DNA of 64,000 nt from Pseudomonas sivasensis (GTDB lineage Bacteria > Pseudomonadota > Gammaproteobacteria > Pseudomonadales > Pseudomonadaceae). Of the stretch, positions 34,485 through 42,774 are shown piece after piece. How positions within the stretch are numbered: position 1 is the stretch's first letter; every line of letters starts with the position of its first letter. The position numbers and the translations under genes were made by a program. Under the pieces are notes generated by a model, which ran no database searches, was not told the origin of the DNA, and saw only the letters and a list, made by a program, of their open reading frames with translations. The DNA lies in the NCBI RefSeq assembly GCF_013778505.1, contig NZ_JAAOWU010000009.1, positions 124,001-188,000 on the forward strand, given 5' to 3'.

Positions 34485-35098
34485 GCGCGGTCGACCTCGC
34501 CCTGATGCTCGTTGCCCATCATATGGTCGAGCTTGCTGGCTTTGGTCGCCAGATAGAGCTTGTTGTGGGGGTTTTGCCCGGTATGCAGCGGCACACGCTC
34601 GGCCACGGTGATGCCCATCTCGGTCAAGGCTTTGACCTTGCGCGGGTTGTTGGTCATCAGACGCAGGGATTTCACGCCCAGGTGCTCAAGCATTGGCAGG
34701 CAGATCGCGTAGTCACGCTGGTCTGCAGCGAAGCCCAGGCGCTCGTTGGCCTCAACGGTATCAGCGCCGCCGTCTTGCAGCTCGTAGGCGCGGATTTTGT
34801 TCAGCAGGCCAATACCGCGGCCTTCCTGGCGCAGATACAGCAGCACGCCACGGCCTTCACGGGCGATGGCGCGCATGGCCGCCTCCAGTTGCGAGCCGCA
34901 GTCACAGCGCTGGCTGAACAACGCATCGCCGGTCAGGCACTCGGAATGCACACGACCCAGTACTGGCGCGCCATCCGCGATATCGCCGAGGCTGAGCACA
35001 ACGTGCTCACGCCCGGTGGCTTCTTCGAGAAAGCCGTTCATGGTGAACGTGGCAAAAGGGGTAGGCAGCTTGGAAGCGGCGACGAAAACGACGGGCAC
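34481..35098 (-). CDS. ribA: GTP cyclohydrolase II RibA
   Basis: RibA opens GTP to 2,5-diamino-6-ribosylamino-pyrimidinone phosphate, the first step of riboflavin synthesis. The 205-residue product has the zinc site C-x10-C-x-C in GRVHSECLTGDALFSQRCDCGSQ and the GTP-binding RQEGRGIGLLNKIRAYELQD segment. The start is a GTG at 35098 with AGGAG seven bases upstream. It stands apart from the main riboflavin cluster at 37.5-41 kb. It probably supplies the activity that the degenerate C-terminal half of RibBA lacks. Confidence 0.96.
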   Translation of the reverse strand: MPVVFVAASKLPTPFATFTMNGFLEEATGREHVVLSLGDIADGAPVLGRVHSECLTGDALFSQRCDCGSQLEAAMRAIAREGRGVLLYLRQEGRGIGLLNKIRAYELQDGGADTVEANERLGFAADQRDYAICLPMLEHLGVKSLRLMTNNPRKVKALTEMGITVAERVPLHTGQNPHNKLYLATKASKLDHMMGNEHQGEVDRA

Positions 35099-35226
35099 CG
35101 TGTGCTCCTGATTTCAGATTTTACAGAGGCGGGCATTGTAACAGCAGGTTCCTGCACACGCTTAAGCTGAATGATCGCTGATAAAGATCAATCGGTTCGA
35201 TTGGCCTTCATCTCGGTTCTATGCAG

Positions 35227-35955
35227 TTAGAAGGGATACGGCAGGTTCCAGCGCTGGAAGATCGGCTTCAGCACGCCGCTTTTGACCAGCACGGCCATGC
35301 GCTGATCGTACACGGTGCGTAACGAACGGCCGCGCTCGGTATCGGCAAAGCCAACGTATAGCGGCAGGTCGATGATGTGGGTAAGCCTGAACGTGGAAGG
35401 GTCTCGCGCCTGTTTGAGGACGTATTGCGTTTCGCTGAGGGCATCGATGTAGAAATCGGCCCGACCATGCTGGAGCATCGGTAAAATCCCATCGCGCCGC
35501 TGGATCTGGTTGAAACGTCGCACATTGGGCAAGTACGCCTCGTACCGATAGCCGCGTACCCAGGCCAGGCGGTATTCACCCAGCGTTGCGACGCTCGGAG
35601 TCGGGGAGGTTGCCAGCCCAAGGGCGTAGATAGCGTCGGAGTCCAACTTCCAGTGCGGGTAAAGGACGCCCGTGACCTCGTCACGGTAAGAGCCGACCCA
35701 ACCATCTACCTCACCGCGCTGGGCCAGGCCCACCGAGCGGGTATAGGGCTCGATGCGGGTGTGCAGAGTGATCCCGACCGGCTCGAAGACCTGCCGCAGC
35801 ACATCCCAGGCCAGACCGCTGCCGTCCGCATTGGTGTAGTCGTCCCAAGCCTCACTGGCGAGCATGATCTTGCCTGGTACAACAGACTCATCCTGCGCCA
35901 GGACCCACGCCGGAATGACACACAGCAGTGTCAGCAGCCAGTGGCGCACATCCAT
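35227..35955 (-). CDS. Periplasmic substrate-binding protein, SBP family 3-like
   Basis: The 242-residue product has a signal peptide ending near VLAQD and the two-lobe pattern of amino acid-type binding proteins (MLASEAWDDYTNADGSGLAWDVLRQVFEPVGITLHTRIEP, then WVGSYRDE, and ALSETQYVL). No permease or ATPase genes adjoin it. The ligand is unknown, and many such orphan proteins in pseudomonads may act in signalling rather than uptake. The ATG at 35955 has AGGAGG seven bases upstream; an in-frame upstream extension is rejected. It occupies the place between thiL and ribA where pgpA is found in relatives. Confidence 0.82.
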   Translation of the reverse strand: MDVRHWLLTLLCVIPAWVLAQDESVVPGKIMLASEAWDDYTNADGSGLAWDVLRQVFEPVGITLHTRIEPYTRSVGLAQRGEVDGWVGSYRDEVTGVLYPHWKLDSDAIYALGLATSPTPSVATLGEYRLAWVRGYRYEAYLPNVRRFNQIQRRDGILPMLQHGRADFYIDALSETQYVLKQARDPSTFRLTHIIDLPLYVGFADTERGRSLRTVYDQRMAVLVKSGVLKPIFQRWNLPYPF

Positions 35956-36021
35956 GGGTACGACCTCCTGCAATGCCTTGCTTGCGTAATGACGTAGTAG
36001 AGGGTAGCGCAGCACGCCGAC

Positions 36022-36987
36022 TCAGGGCGTCTCGCGAAAGTGCTGATAACCCCGGATGGCCGGAGTGATGTCCTGCCCGTTGGCGTCGAGGAGCGTCACA
36101 CCCTGCCCCGCCTGGACACGGCCAATAACGTGCACCGGCCAACCCGCGGCCAGCAGCGGTGCCAACTCGACGGACGGCAAGGTGAAGGCCAGCACGTAGT
36201 CGTCGCCACCGCTCAATGCAGCCACCCGCGCCTGGTCATCACCGACAAACGCCAGCAAGGCGCTGGACAGCGGAAGCTTCTGACGCTCGATCAACAGGCT
36301 GACGGCCGACGCCTTGGCGATATGCCCGCAATCGGCCAACAGCCCGTCGGAGATATCCATCGCAGCCGTCGCCTTGCCCCGCAGCGCCAGCCCTAAAGCC
36401 AACTGCGGCTGCGGTGACCAGTAATGGGCCAGCAGAGGATCAGCGATGGCCGCATCGGCGTTGCGCTGGCCCAGCACGAGTGGCAAGGCGCCAGCGGCAT
36501 TGCCCAACTCACCGCCCACGCACAGCAGGTCCCCCGGCTGCGCACCGCTGCGCGTCAACGCCTGGCCCGCTGGCACACGGCCGAACACCGTCAGGGTCAA
36601 ACTGAGCGGCCCCCGCGTGGTGTCGCCGCCCACCAAGCCCACGCCGCAGCTTAGCGCCATGGCGTTCAAACCCTGGGCATAGCGTTGCAACCAGTCGGCA
36701 TCGACGGTGGGCGTAGTGAGTGCAAGGGTAAACGCGAGGGGGTTGGCGCCCATGGCAGCCAGATCGCTCACCGCCACCGCCAGCGAACGCTGGCCGAGCA
36801 GGAACGGATCGCAAGGGTCGGCAAAGTGCACGCCGGCCACTAAGGTATCGGTGGAGATTGCCAGTTGCTCCCCGGCAGGGAGCGCCAGCAGGGCGCAGTC
36901 GTCGCCGATCCCCAAGGCAATGCCCTCGCCGCCCTGCGCACAGGGCGCGGCGGCAAAGTACTTGTGGATCAGCTCAAACTCGCCCAT
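36022..36987 (-). CDS. thiL: Thiamine-monophosphate kinase ThiL
   Basis: ThiL phosphorylates thiamine monophosphate with ATP to the cofactor thiamine diphosphate, which Dxs upstream in the window needs. The 321-residue product starts MGEFELIHKYFA and has the PurM-like fold parts GIGDDCALLALP, STDTLVAGVHF, and DISDGLLADCGHIAKAS. It lies 18 bases after nusB, the usual nusB-thiL order. The gene that usually follows, pgpA, is absent here. Confidence 0.96.
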   Translation of the reverse strand: MGEFELIHKYFAAAPCAQGGEGIALGIGDDCALLALPAGEQLAISTDTLVAGVHFADPCDPFLLGQRSLAVAVSDLAAMGANPLAFTLALTTPTVDADWLQRYAQGLNAMALSCGVGLVGGDTTRGPLSLTLTVFGRVPAGQALTRSGAQPGDLLCVGGELGNAAGALPLVLGQRNADAAIADPLLAHYWSPQPQLALGLALRGKATAAMDISDGLLADCGHIAKASAVSLLIERQKLPLSSALLAFVGDDQARVAALSGGDDYVLAFTLPSVELAPLLAAGWPVHVIGRVQAGQGVTLLDANGQDITPAIRGYQHFRETP

Positions 36988-37005
36988 CGAGAACTCAAGC
37001 GCAAC

Positions 37006-37506
37006 TTAGCGCTTGTGTTCCTTCACTTCGGCTTCACGCAGGCGCGGAGCCAGCTTGTCGAGCACGCCGTTGACAAACTTGTGACCGTCGGTCGAACCGT
37101 AGACTTTCGCCAGTTCGATACCTTCGTTGATCACCACGCGGTACGGCACGTCGACGCGCTTGAGCAGCTCCCAGGTGGACAGGCGCAGTACTGCCAGTTC
37201 AACCGGGTCCAGCTCTTCAAGGGTCAGGTCCAGGCACGGCGTCAGTGCAGCGTCGATCTCGGTCAGGTTGGCCGGAACGCCGTGCAGGATGTCGTGGAAA
37301 TAGCTCTGGTCGGCAAAGGTGAAGTCATTGTCGACGCGAAATTGCGCTTCGATTTCGTTCAGCGAAGTACCGGCCATATGGCGCTGGTACAACGCCTGGG
37401 TGGCGAGCTGACGGGCAGCACGGCGCTTTTCGCTCTTCGAAGGTTTGCCGGCGTCCGCTGGACGCTCGTCGCGCGGGTTGAAACGATCGCTCTCGTCGGA
37501 AATCAC
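37006..37506 (-). CDS. nusB: Transcription antitermination factor NusB
   Basis: NusB joins NusE (S10) on boxA RNA to prevent early termination in rRNA operons. The 166-residue product has the helical NusB fold (RRAARQLATQALYQRHMAGTSLNEIEAQF, then LSTWELLKRVDVPYRVVINEGIELAKVYGSTDGHKFVNGVLDKLA), with an N-terminal 30-residue basic extension usual in pseudomonads. The start is a GTG overlapping the ribH stop (GTGA). The ribH-nusB order is widely conserved. Confidence 0.97.
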   Translation of the reverse strand: MISDESDRFNPRDERPADAGKPSKSEKRRAARQLATQALYQRHMAGTSLNEIEAQFRVDNDFTFADQSYFHDILHGVPANLTEIDAALTPCLDLTLEELDPVELAVLRLSTWELLKRVDVPYRVVINEGIELAKVYGSTDGHKFVNGVLDKLAPRLREAEVKEHKR

Positions 37507-37979
37507 TTGGCCTCCAACTGCGACAGCAGGCTGACCATTTCCAGGGCGGACAGAGCAGCTTCAGCGCCTTTGTTGCCAGCCTTGGTGCCGGAACGCTCGA
37601 TGGCTTGCTCGATGGAATCAACGGTCAGTACGCCGAAAGCGACTGGCACGCCGAACTCCATGGACACCTGGGCCAGGCCCTTGGTGCATTCGCCGGCCAC
37701 GTATTCGAAGTGCGGGGTACCGCCACGAATCACAGCGCCCAGGGCGATGATTGCTGCGTATTCACCCTGCTGAGCAACTTTTTGCGCAACCAGTGGAATT
37801 TCGAAGGCGCCAGGGGCACGGATAATCGTGATATCGCTTTCGCTCACACCGTGGCGAACCAGGGCATCCACGGCACCGCTTACCAGGCTTTCAACCACGA
37901 AGCTGTTGAAGCGGCCAACCACCAGGGCATAGCGGCCTTTGGGGGCGATGAAGGTACCTTCGATGGTCTTCAGGGTCAT
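37503..37979 (-). CDS. ribH: 6,7-dimethyl-8-ribityllumazine synthase RibH
   Basis: RibH condenses 5-amino-6-ribitylamino-uracil with 3,4-dihydroxy-2-butanone 4-phosphate, the penultimate riboflavin step, as an icosahedral or decameric assembly. The 158-residue product has the family sites RFNSFVVESLVSGAVDAL, PGAFEIPL, and GAVIRGGTPHFEYV with the catalytic histidine region near residue 88. It follows ribBA after 88 bases and is coupled to nusB. No FMN riboswitch is visible in the leader. Confidence 0.97.
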   Translation of the reverse strand: MTLKTIEGTFIAPKGRYALVVGRFNSFVVESLVSGAVDALVRHGVSESDITIIRAPGAFEIPLVAQKVAQQGEYAAIIALGAVIRGGTPHFEYVAGECTKGLAQVSMEFGVPVAFGVLTVDSIEQAIERSGTKAGNKGAEAALSALEMVSLLSQLEAK

Positions 37980-38067
37980 TCGACAAATCTCTTAAAGAGC
38001 CGGGACGCGAAAAGTGCGTCCCTCAGTGATGATTTAACCGCGAACAAGGGGCAAAAGACGCCAGCCT

Positions 38068-39159
38068 TTATTCGGAGGGCACGTATTCTACAACTTCCAG
38101 ATCGAATCCGGATATCGCATTAAATTTCATCGGTGCGCTCATGAGGCGCATTTTGCGCACACCGAGGTCACGCAGGATCTGCGAACCGGCACCGACGATG
38201 CTGTAGGTGGTCGGTGTTTTAACCTGGGTCTGCTCGGCGGTTTCGCGGATATGGGCAAGCAATACATCGCCGTCCACCGGGTTACCCAGCAGCAGCACCA
38301 CACCGCTGCCCGCCTCGGACACCGCAGCCATCGCGGCGCGCAGGCTCCAACGGCCCGGTTGCTTGACCATCAACAGGTCGCGCAGCGGGTCCATGTTGTG
38401 CACACGCACCAGGGTCGGTTCGTCTGCGCTGATGGTGCCCAGGGTCAGGGCCATGTGCACATCGCCCTCCACTGAATCGCGGTAGGTCACCAAATTGAAT
38501 TGGCCCAATTCGCTGTCCAGTGGCTGCTCGGCAATCCGCTGAACGGTACGTTCGTGGATCATCCGGTAGTGAATCAAGTCGGCAATGGTGCCTATCTTGA
38601 TGTTGTGCTCGGCGGCAAATGCTTCGAGTTCGGCGCGACGAGCCATGGTGCCGTCGTCGTTCATCACTTCGCAGATCACACCGCTCGGCTCGAAACCGGC
38701 CATGCGCGCCAGGTCACAGGCTGCTTCTGTGTGGCCGGCACGGGCCAGGGTGCCACCCGGTTGGGCCATCAGCGGGAAGATGTGGCCTGGGCTGACGATG
38801 TCTTCGGCCTTGGCGTCTTTGGCGGCAGCGGCTTGAACGGTGCGGGCGCGGTCAGCGGCGGAAATGCCGGTGGTCACGCCTGTGGTCGCTTCAATCGACA
38901 CGGTGAACTTGGTACCAAAACCCGAGCCGTTACGCGGCGCCATCAACGGCAGCTTGAGCAGCTCGCAGCGCTCGCGGCTCATGGGCATGCAGATCAGCCC
39001 GCGAGCGTGCTTGGCCATGAAGTTGATGTGCTCAGGCTTGCAGGCCTCGGCGGCCATGATGATGTCGCCTTCGTTTTCGCGGTCTTCGTCATCCATCAGG
39101 ATGACCATCTTGCCTTGGCGGATGTCTTCAACCAGTTCTTCGATGTTATTGAGCGCCAC
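38068..39159 (-). CDS. ribBA: RibBA-type 3,4-dihydroxy-2-butanone-4-phosphate synthase with degenerate GTP cyclohydrolase II domain
   Basis: The 363-residue product has an N-terminal DHBP synthase domain (about 1-200) with the acidic metal-binding segment DDEDRENEGDIIMAAE and catalytic parts RGLICMPMS and HTEAACDLA. This domain converts ribulose 5-phosphate to the four-carbon unit for RibH. The C-terminal part (about 205-363) aligns with GTP cyclohydrolase II but lacks the three zinc cysteines, so it is probably not active for that reaction. A separate RibA at 34481 agrees with this. The start is a GTG at 39159. It lies 15 bases after the riboflavin synthase gene. Confidence 0.94.
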   Translation of the reverse strand: MALNNIEELVEDIRQGKMVILMDDEDRENEGDIIMAAEACKPEHINFMAKHARGLICMPMSRERCELLKLPLMAPRNGSGFGTKFTVSIEATTGVTTGISAADRARTVQAAAAKDAKAEDIVSPGHIFPLMAQPGGTLARAGHTEAACDLARMAGFEPSGVICEVMNDDGTMARRAELEAFAAEHNIKIGTIADLIHYRMIHERTVQRIAEQPLDSELGQFNLVTYRDSVEGDVHMALTLGTISADEPTLVRVHNMDPLRDLLMVKQPGRWSLRAAMAAVSEAGSGVVLLLGNPVDGDVLLAHIRETAEQTQVKTPTTYSIVGAGSQILRDLGVRKMRLMSAPMKFNAISGFDLEVVEYVPSE

Positions 39160-39174
39160 GCGGCACCCCCTTGG

Positions 39175-39837
39175 TCAGGATTTCAGGTAGCCGTTAGCGG
39201 CCAAAAAACTCTCAGTGATGTTCCCAGTTGCAGGCTCTGCGGCCTTATCGCCCATCAGCAGGCGCTCCAGGTAACGGGCAAGCAAGTCGACTTCCAGGTT
39301 CACCCGGCGACCAGGCTGGTACGACGCCATGATGGTTTCGCTCAGGGTGTGGGGAATGATGGTCAGTTCAAATTCGGCGCCATTCACGGCGTTCACGGTC
39401 AGGCTGGTGCCGTCGACAGTGATCGAACCTTTGTGGGCAATGTATTTGGCCAGCTCTTTGGGCGCGCGGATGCGGAATTCCACGGCACGGGCATTTTCGC
39501 TGCGGGCAACGACTTCGCCGACACCGTCGACGTGGCCGCTGACCAGGTGACCACCGAGACGGGTGGTGGGCGTCAGGGCTTTTTCGAGGTTGACCGGGCT
39601 GCCAGCCTTGAGGTCATTCATCGCGGTGCAGTCCAGGGTTTCCCGGCTGACGTCGGCGGCAAAGCCATTGCCCGGCAGTTCGATGACAGTCAGGCACACG
39701 CCGCTGACGGCGATGCTGTCGCCCAGCTTGACGTCGCCGAGGTCGAGCTTGCCGGTTTCAACCAGCAGGCGCACGTCGCCGCCCTTGGGGGTCATGGCGC
39801 GAATGCTGCCGATGGATTCGATAATGCCGGTGAACAT
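39175..39837 (-). CDS. ribE: Riboflavin synthase alpha chain (RibE/RibC)
   Basis: This trimeric enzyme dismutates two lumazine molecules to riboflavin. The 220-residue product shows the expected internal duplication, with two lumazine-binding barrels starting MFTGIIESIGSIRAM and, near residue 98, LGGHLVSGHVDGVGEV. The C-terminal helix drives trimer formation. It lies between ribD (47 bases upstream) and ribBA (15 bases downstream) in a complete riboflavin transcription unit. The gene is called ribE in E. coli and ribC in some Pseudomonas annotations. Confidence 0.96.
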   Translation of the reverse strand: MFTGIIESIGSIRAMTPKGGDVRLLVETGKLDLGDVKLGDSIAVSGVCLTVIELPGNGFAADVSRETLDCTAMNDLKAGSPVNLEKALTPTTRLGGHLVSGHVDGVGEVVARSENARAVEFRIRAPKELAKYIAHKGSITVDGTSLTVNAVNGAEFELTIIPHTLSETIMASYQPGRRVNLEVDLLARYLERLLMGDKAAEPATGNITESFLAANGYLKS

Positions 39838-39884
39838 GGCCTTCTCCTGGAAAACGGGGCGGGCACTTGAGCGCCCGGTCAGAA

Positions 39885-41021
39885 TTATACGCTCGCTGCT
39901 GGCACAGGGATGGCAGTGACTCGCCAGTCGTCGCCTACAGCGCGCATTTCAGTGATCTTGAGTTGGGGGGCGTCGGCCAGTTTCTCAAGCGGCCAGTCCA
40001 GCAAAGGCCGGGCAGCGGAGCCGAGGAACTTGCCGGCGACGAAAATCACGTATTCGTCCACCAGACCTTGCTGGGCAAACGCCCCTGCCAGGCTTGGGCC
40101 AGCTTCCACCAAGACTTCGTTGACGCCACGGGCGGCCAGCGCCACCAGCGCCGAGCGCAGGTCGACCTGGCCTTCTACGCCTGGCACCACCAGACACTCG
40201 GGGCCTCGGGGGAACTGGTTTTCCGGGGTGACACAGGTGATGACCAATGCCGGGCCCGCCTTAAAGAAGGGTGCGTTGAGCGGCACCCGCAGGCGGCCGT
40301 CGATCAACACACGCAACGGCGGGCGCGACATGGCCAGGGCGGTGGTTTCTTCATCCAGTCCCAGCTCGGCCGCGCGGACGGTAAGCCGCGCACCGTCGGC
40401 CAACACCGTGTCGGCGCCAGTCAGCACCACGCTGGCCTCGGCGCGCAGGCGCTGCACGGCGGCGCGGGCGGCGGGACCGGTGATCCATTGGCTTTCGCCG
40501 CTGGCCATCGCGGTACGACCGTCCAGACTCATCGCCATTTTGATCCGCACGAACGGCAACCCGTGTTCCATGCGTTTGAGAAAGCCTTTGTTGAGCGCCC
40601 GCGCCTCACCTTCCAGTACGCCACTGCGCACCTCGATCCCGGCCTGGGCCAAGCGCTGCATACCGCGCCCGGCAACTTCCGGGTTAGGGTCCTGCATCGC
40701 CGCGACCACCCGCGCCAGCCCGGCGCTCACCAGCGCATCGGCGCACGGCGGGGTGTGACCATAGTGGCTGCACGGTTCGAGGGTGACGTATGCCGTGGCG
40801 CCTCGGGCCTTATCGCCGGCAGCCCGCAAGGCATGCACTTCCGCATGGGGCTCGCCCGTGCGCACATGCCAGCCTTCGCCGACAATCTGCCCATCGCGCA
40901 CAATCACGCAGCCAACACGCGGATTAGGGTGGGTGGTGTACAGGCCGTTGCGCGCCAGTTCAAGGGCGCGGGCCATGTAATGGGCGTCGAGGACAGTTTG
41001 TTCAGCAGAAGGAGGAATCAT
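39885..41021 (-). CDS. ribD: Bifunctional riboflavin deaminase/reductase RibD
   Basis: RibD deaminates the pyrimidinone made by RibA and then reduces its ribosyl chain. The 378-residue product has an N-terminal zinc deaminase domain (HAEVHALRAAG with the catalytic Glu, and PCSHYGHTPPCADAL with zinc cysteines). A C-terminal NADPH reductase domain follows (RIKMAMSLDGRTAMASGESQWITG). The start overlaps the nrdR stop by four bases, a widely conserved nrdR-ribD junction. Confidence 0.96.
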   Translation of the reverse strand: MIPPSAEQTVLDAHYMARALELARNGLYTTHPNPRVGCVIVRDGQIVGEGWHVRTGEPHAEVHALRAAGDKARGATAYVTLEPCSHYGHTPPCADALVSAGLARVVAAMQDPNPEVAGRGMQRLAQAGIEVRSGVLEGEARALNKGFLKRMEHGLPFVRIKMAMSLDGRTAMASGESQWITGPAARAAVQRLRAEASVVLTGADTVLADGARLTVRAAELGLDEETTALAMSRPPLRVLIDGRLRVPLNAPFFKAGPALVITCVTPENQFPRGPECLVVPGVEGQVDLRSALVALAARGVNEVLVEAGPSLAGAFAQQGLVDEYVIFVAGKFLGSAARPLLDWPLEKLADAPQLKITEMRAVGDDWRVTAIPVPAASV

Positions 41022-41488
41022 GGTTTGACCGGCTCACGGGCTAGGCGGTCGATCTCTTCGCGGAACTCATTGAGGTCCTGGAAGCGTCGATACACCGAAG
41101 CGAAACGGATATAGGCGACTTCGTCGAGCTTTTGCAGCTCGCCCATCACCAACTCTCCCACCACCAGGCTCTTGACCTCGCGCTCGCCAGTCGCTCGCAG
41201 CTTGTGCTTGATATGCACCAGCGCCGCTTCCAGTCGCTCGACACTCACTGGGCGTTTTTCCAGCGCGCGCTGCATACCGGCGCGCAGTTTTTCTTCGTCG
41301 AAAGGCTGGCGGCTGCCGTCGGACTTGATCAGACGTGGCAATACCAGTTCGGCGGTTTCGAAGGTGGTGAAACGTTCACCGCAGCCAGAGGCCAGGCATT
41401 CGCGCCGGCGACGTACTTGATCGCCCTCGGCGACCAGACGCGAGTCAATGACCTTGGTGTCGTTGGCACCGCAGAAGGGACAGTGCAT
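41018..41488 (-). CDS. nrdR: Transcriptional repressor NrdR, with a two-residue insertion in the zinc ribbon
   Basis: NrdR is an ATP/dATP-sensing repressor of ribonucleotide reductase genes. The 156-residue product starts MHCPFCGANDTKVIDSRLV and ends in the ATP-cone domain. The zinc ribbon cysteines are C3, C6, C31 and C36: the second knuckle reads CLASGCGERF, where E. coli has C-x2-C (CLVCNERF). The two additional residues are in the DNA itself and do not shift the frame. The ATP-cone (PRLIKSDGSRQPFDEEKLRAGMQRALEKRPVS) is intact. It is the first gene of the riboflavin unit. Confidence 0.94.
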   Translation of the reverse strand: MHCPFCGANDTKVIDSRLVAEGDQVRRRRECLASGCGERFTTFETAELVLPRLIKSDGSRQPFDEEKLRAGMQRALEKRPVSVERLEAALVHIKHKLRATGEREVKSLVVGELVMGELQKLDEVAYIRFASVYRRFQDLNEFREEIDRLAREPVKP

Positions 41489-41627
41489 GGTGGCAGGCAA
41501 CAAAAAAAGGGAGGGCCATGGTAGCGCATCCCTGTGGCAAGACAAGCCATAGCCTTTACGGTATACAGGCGGGCTATTATGTTTCTTACATTTCAAGCCA
41601 CGGATTTTGTCCTTTCTGGAGCCGTAC

Positions 41628-42083
41628 ATGCAGTTACGACCACTTGTTTTGCTCACCCTGTTCAGTGTCCTGGTCGCCTGCAGCAGCGAAGCCCCCAAGC
41701 CGTCTGCGCCCCAACCGGTGCCTGCGCAGGAGAAAAAAGTCCCTGGCATTGAAGACCTGGGCCCCCTACCCGCCTACCAACGTGAAATCAACGGCAGCCT
41801 GACCAACGTCCCCGCCGGCGCCGAAGTCGAGATGGCCCTGCTGGTGATCGACGACCGTTCGCGCCCGCAACAACTGCTCGCCAGCAGCGTACTGACCGGC
41901 AACGGCAAGCCCGTGGCCTTCCGCCTGCGTTTTAACCCAGAGGCTTTCCCGGCCGGTGCACGGGTTGAGCTGCGTGGCCGCGCCAGCCAGTCCGGTCAGT
42001 TGATCCTGCACCTGCCCGCCGTACGCATCACCCAGGCAATCACCCAGACCACCGGCCCCCTGGAACTCGTCAAGGCACCATGA
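41628..42083 (+). CDS. YbaY-family lipoprotein
   Basis: The 151-residue product starts with a lipoprotein signal (MQLRPLVLLTLFSVLVAC; Cys18). A proline-rich linker follows, then a YbaY/HslJ-type beta domain: INGSLTNVPAGAEVEMALLVIDDRSRPQQLLASSVLTGNGKPVAFRLRF. The function is unknown; relatives are annotated as type III secretion-associated or YbaY lipoproteins. The start at 41628 is set by the signal; an upstream ATG at 41607 is in frame but less fitting. It overlaps the methyltransferase gene by four bases. Confidence 0.83.
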   Translation: MQLRPLVLLTLFSVLVACSSEAPKPSAPQPVPAQEKKVPGIEDLGPLPAYQREINGSLTNVPAGAEVEMALLVIDDRSRPQQLLASSVLTGNGKPVAFRLRFNPEAFPAGARVELRGRASQSGQLILHLPAVRITQAITQTTGPLELVKAP

Positions 42084-42742
42084 CGCCACCGTTGGACTTG
42101 CAGCGCGCCCTGAGCGAGCTGATCGGCGACGCTCAACTGGTGCCCTGCCCGCTGCCGGGCACCGAACTCTCGTTGTGGCTGTTGGATGCGGACAACATGG
42201 ACCGCGCCTTCAGTCCCGAAGAAACCCGGCGCATTCTGCATGAGCCGCCCTACTGGAGTTTTTGCTGGGCCAGCGGCCTGGCATTGGCGCGGTATTTGAC
42301 GGCGAACCCCGAGTGGGTCGCGGGTAAGCGCGTGCTGGACTTCGGCGCCGGTTCCGGCGTGGCCGCGATTGCGGCGGTTAAGGCAGGTGCGGTGGAAGTA
42401 GTTGCCTGCGACCTGGATCCGCTGGCGTTGGCATCTTGCCGCGCCAATGCCGAGCTCAATAACGTGGAATTAACCTATTCGCCGGACTTCTTCGCCGAAG
42501 CCGATCGCTTCGACCTGATCCTGGTAGCCGATGTGCTTTACGATCGCGCCAACCTGCCACTGCTGGATCATTTCCTCAGCCGCGGCCGCGAAGCACTGGT
42601 GGCGGACTCACGGGTGCGCGACTTCCAACACCCGGCTTATCAGCGCCTGGAAATCCTCGATGCGCTGACGTTGCCGGACTTGGCCGAGCCTTGGGAGTTT
42701 CGCAAGGTGAGCCTGTACCATTCGCGGCGCCAGCCCTTATAG
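42080..42742 (+). CDS. Class I SAM-dependent methyltransferase (METTL20/ETFB-lysine type)
   Basis: The 220-residue product has a Rossmann SAM-binding motif (VLDFGAGSGVAAIAAVKAG), an acidic strand end (VVACDLDPLALASCRANAELN), and post-motif LVADVLYDRANLPLLDHF. The D-x2-Y pattern is typical of protein-lysine methyltransferases related to the electron-transfer flavoprotein beta-subunit enzyme. The target here is unknown. It is coupled to the upstream lipoprotein by an ATGA overlap and followed by cnoX after 32 bases. Confidence 0.85.
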   Translation: MTPPLDLQRALSELIGDAQLVPCPLPGTELSLWLLDADNMDRAFSPEETRRILHEPPYWSFCWASGLALARYLTANPEWVAGKRVLDFGAGSGVAAIAAVKAGAVEVVACDLDPLALASCRANAELNNVELTYSPDFFAEADRFDLILVADVLYDRANLPLLDHFLSRGREALVADSRVRDFQHPAYQRLEILDALTLPDLAEPWEFRKVSLYHSRRQPL

Positions 42743-42774
42743 TTGCCCCATTCCCGCTTTATTCGAGACGCCCC

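Noticed and set aside
37980..38067. Possible FMN riboswitch near the riboflavin genes
   Set aside because: The intergenic gaps in the cluster are too short and lack the conserved RFN segments; none is visible ahead of ribD, ribE, ribBA or ribH.
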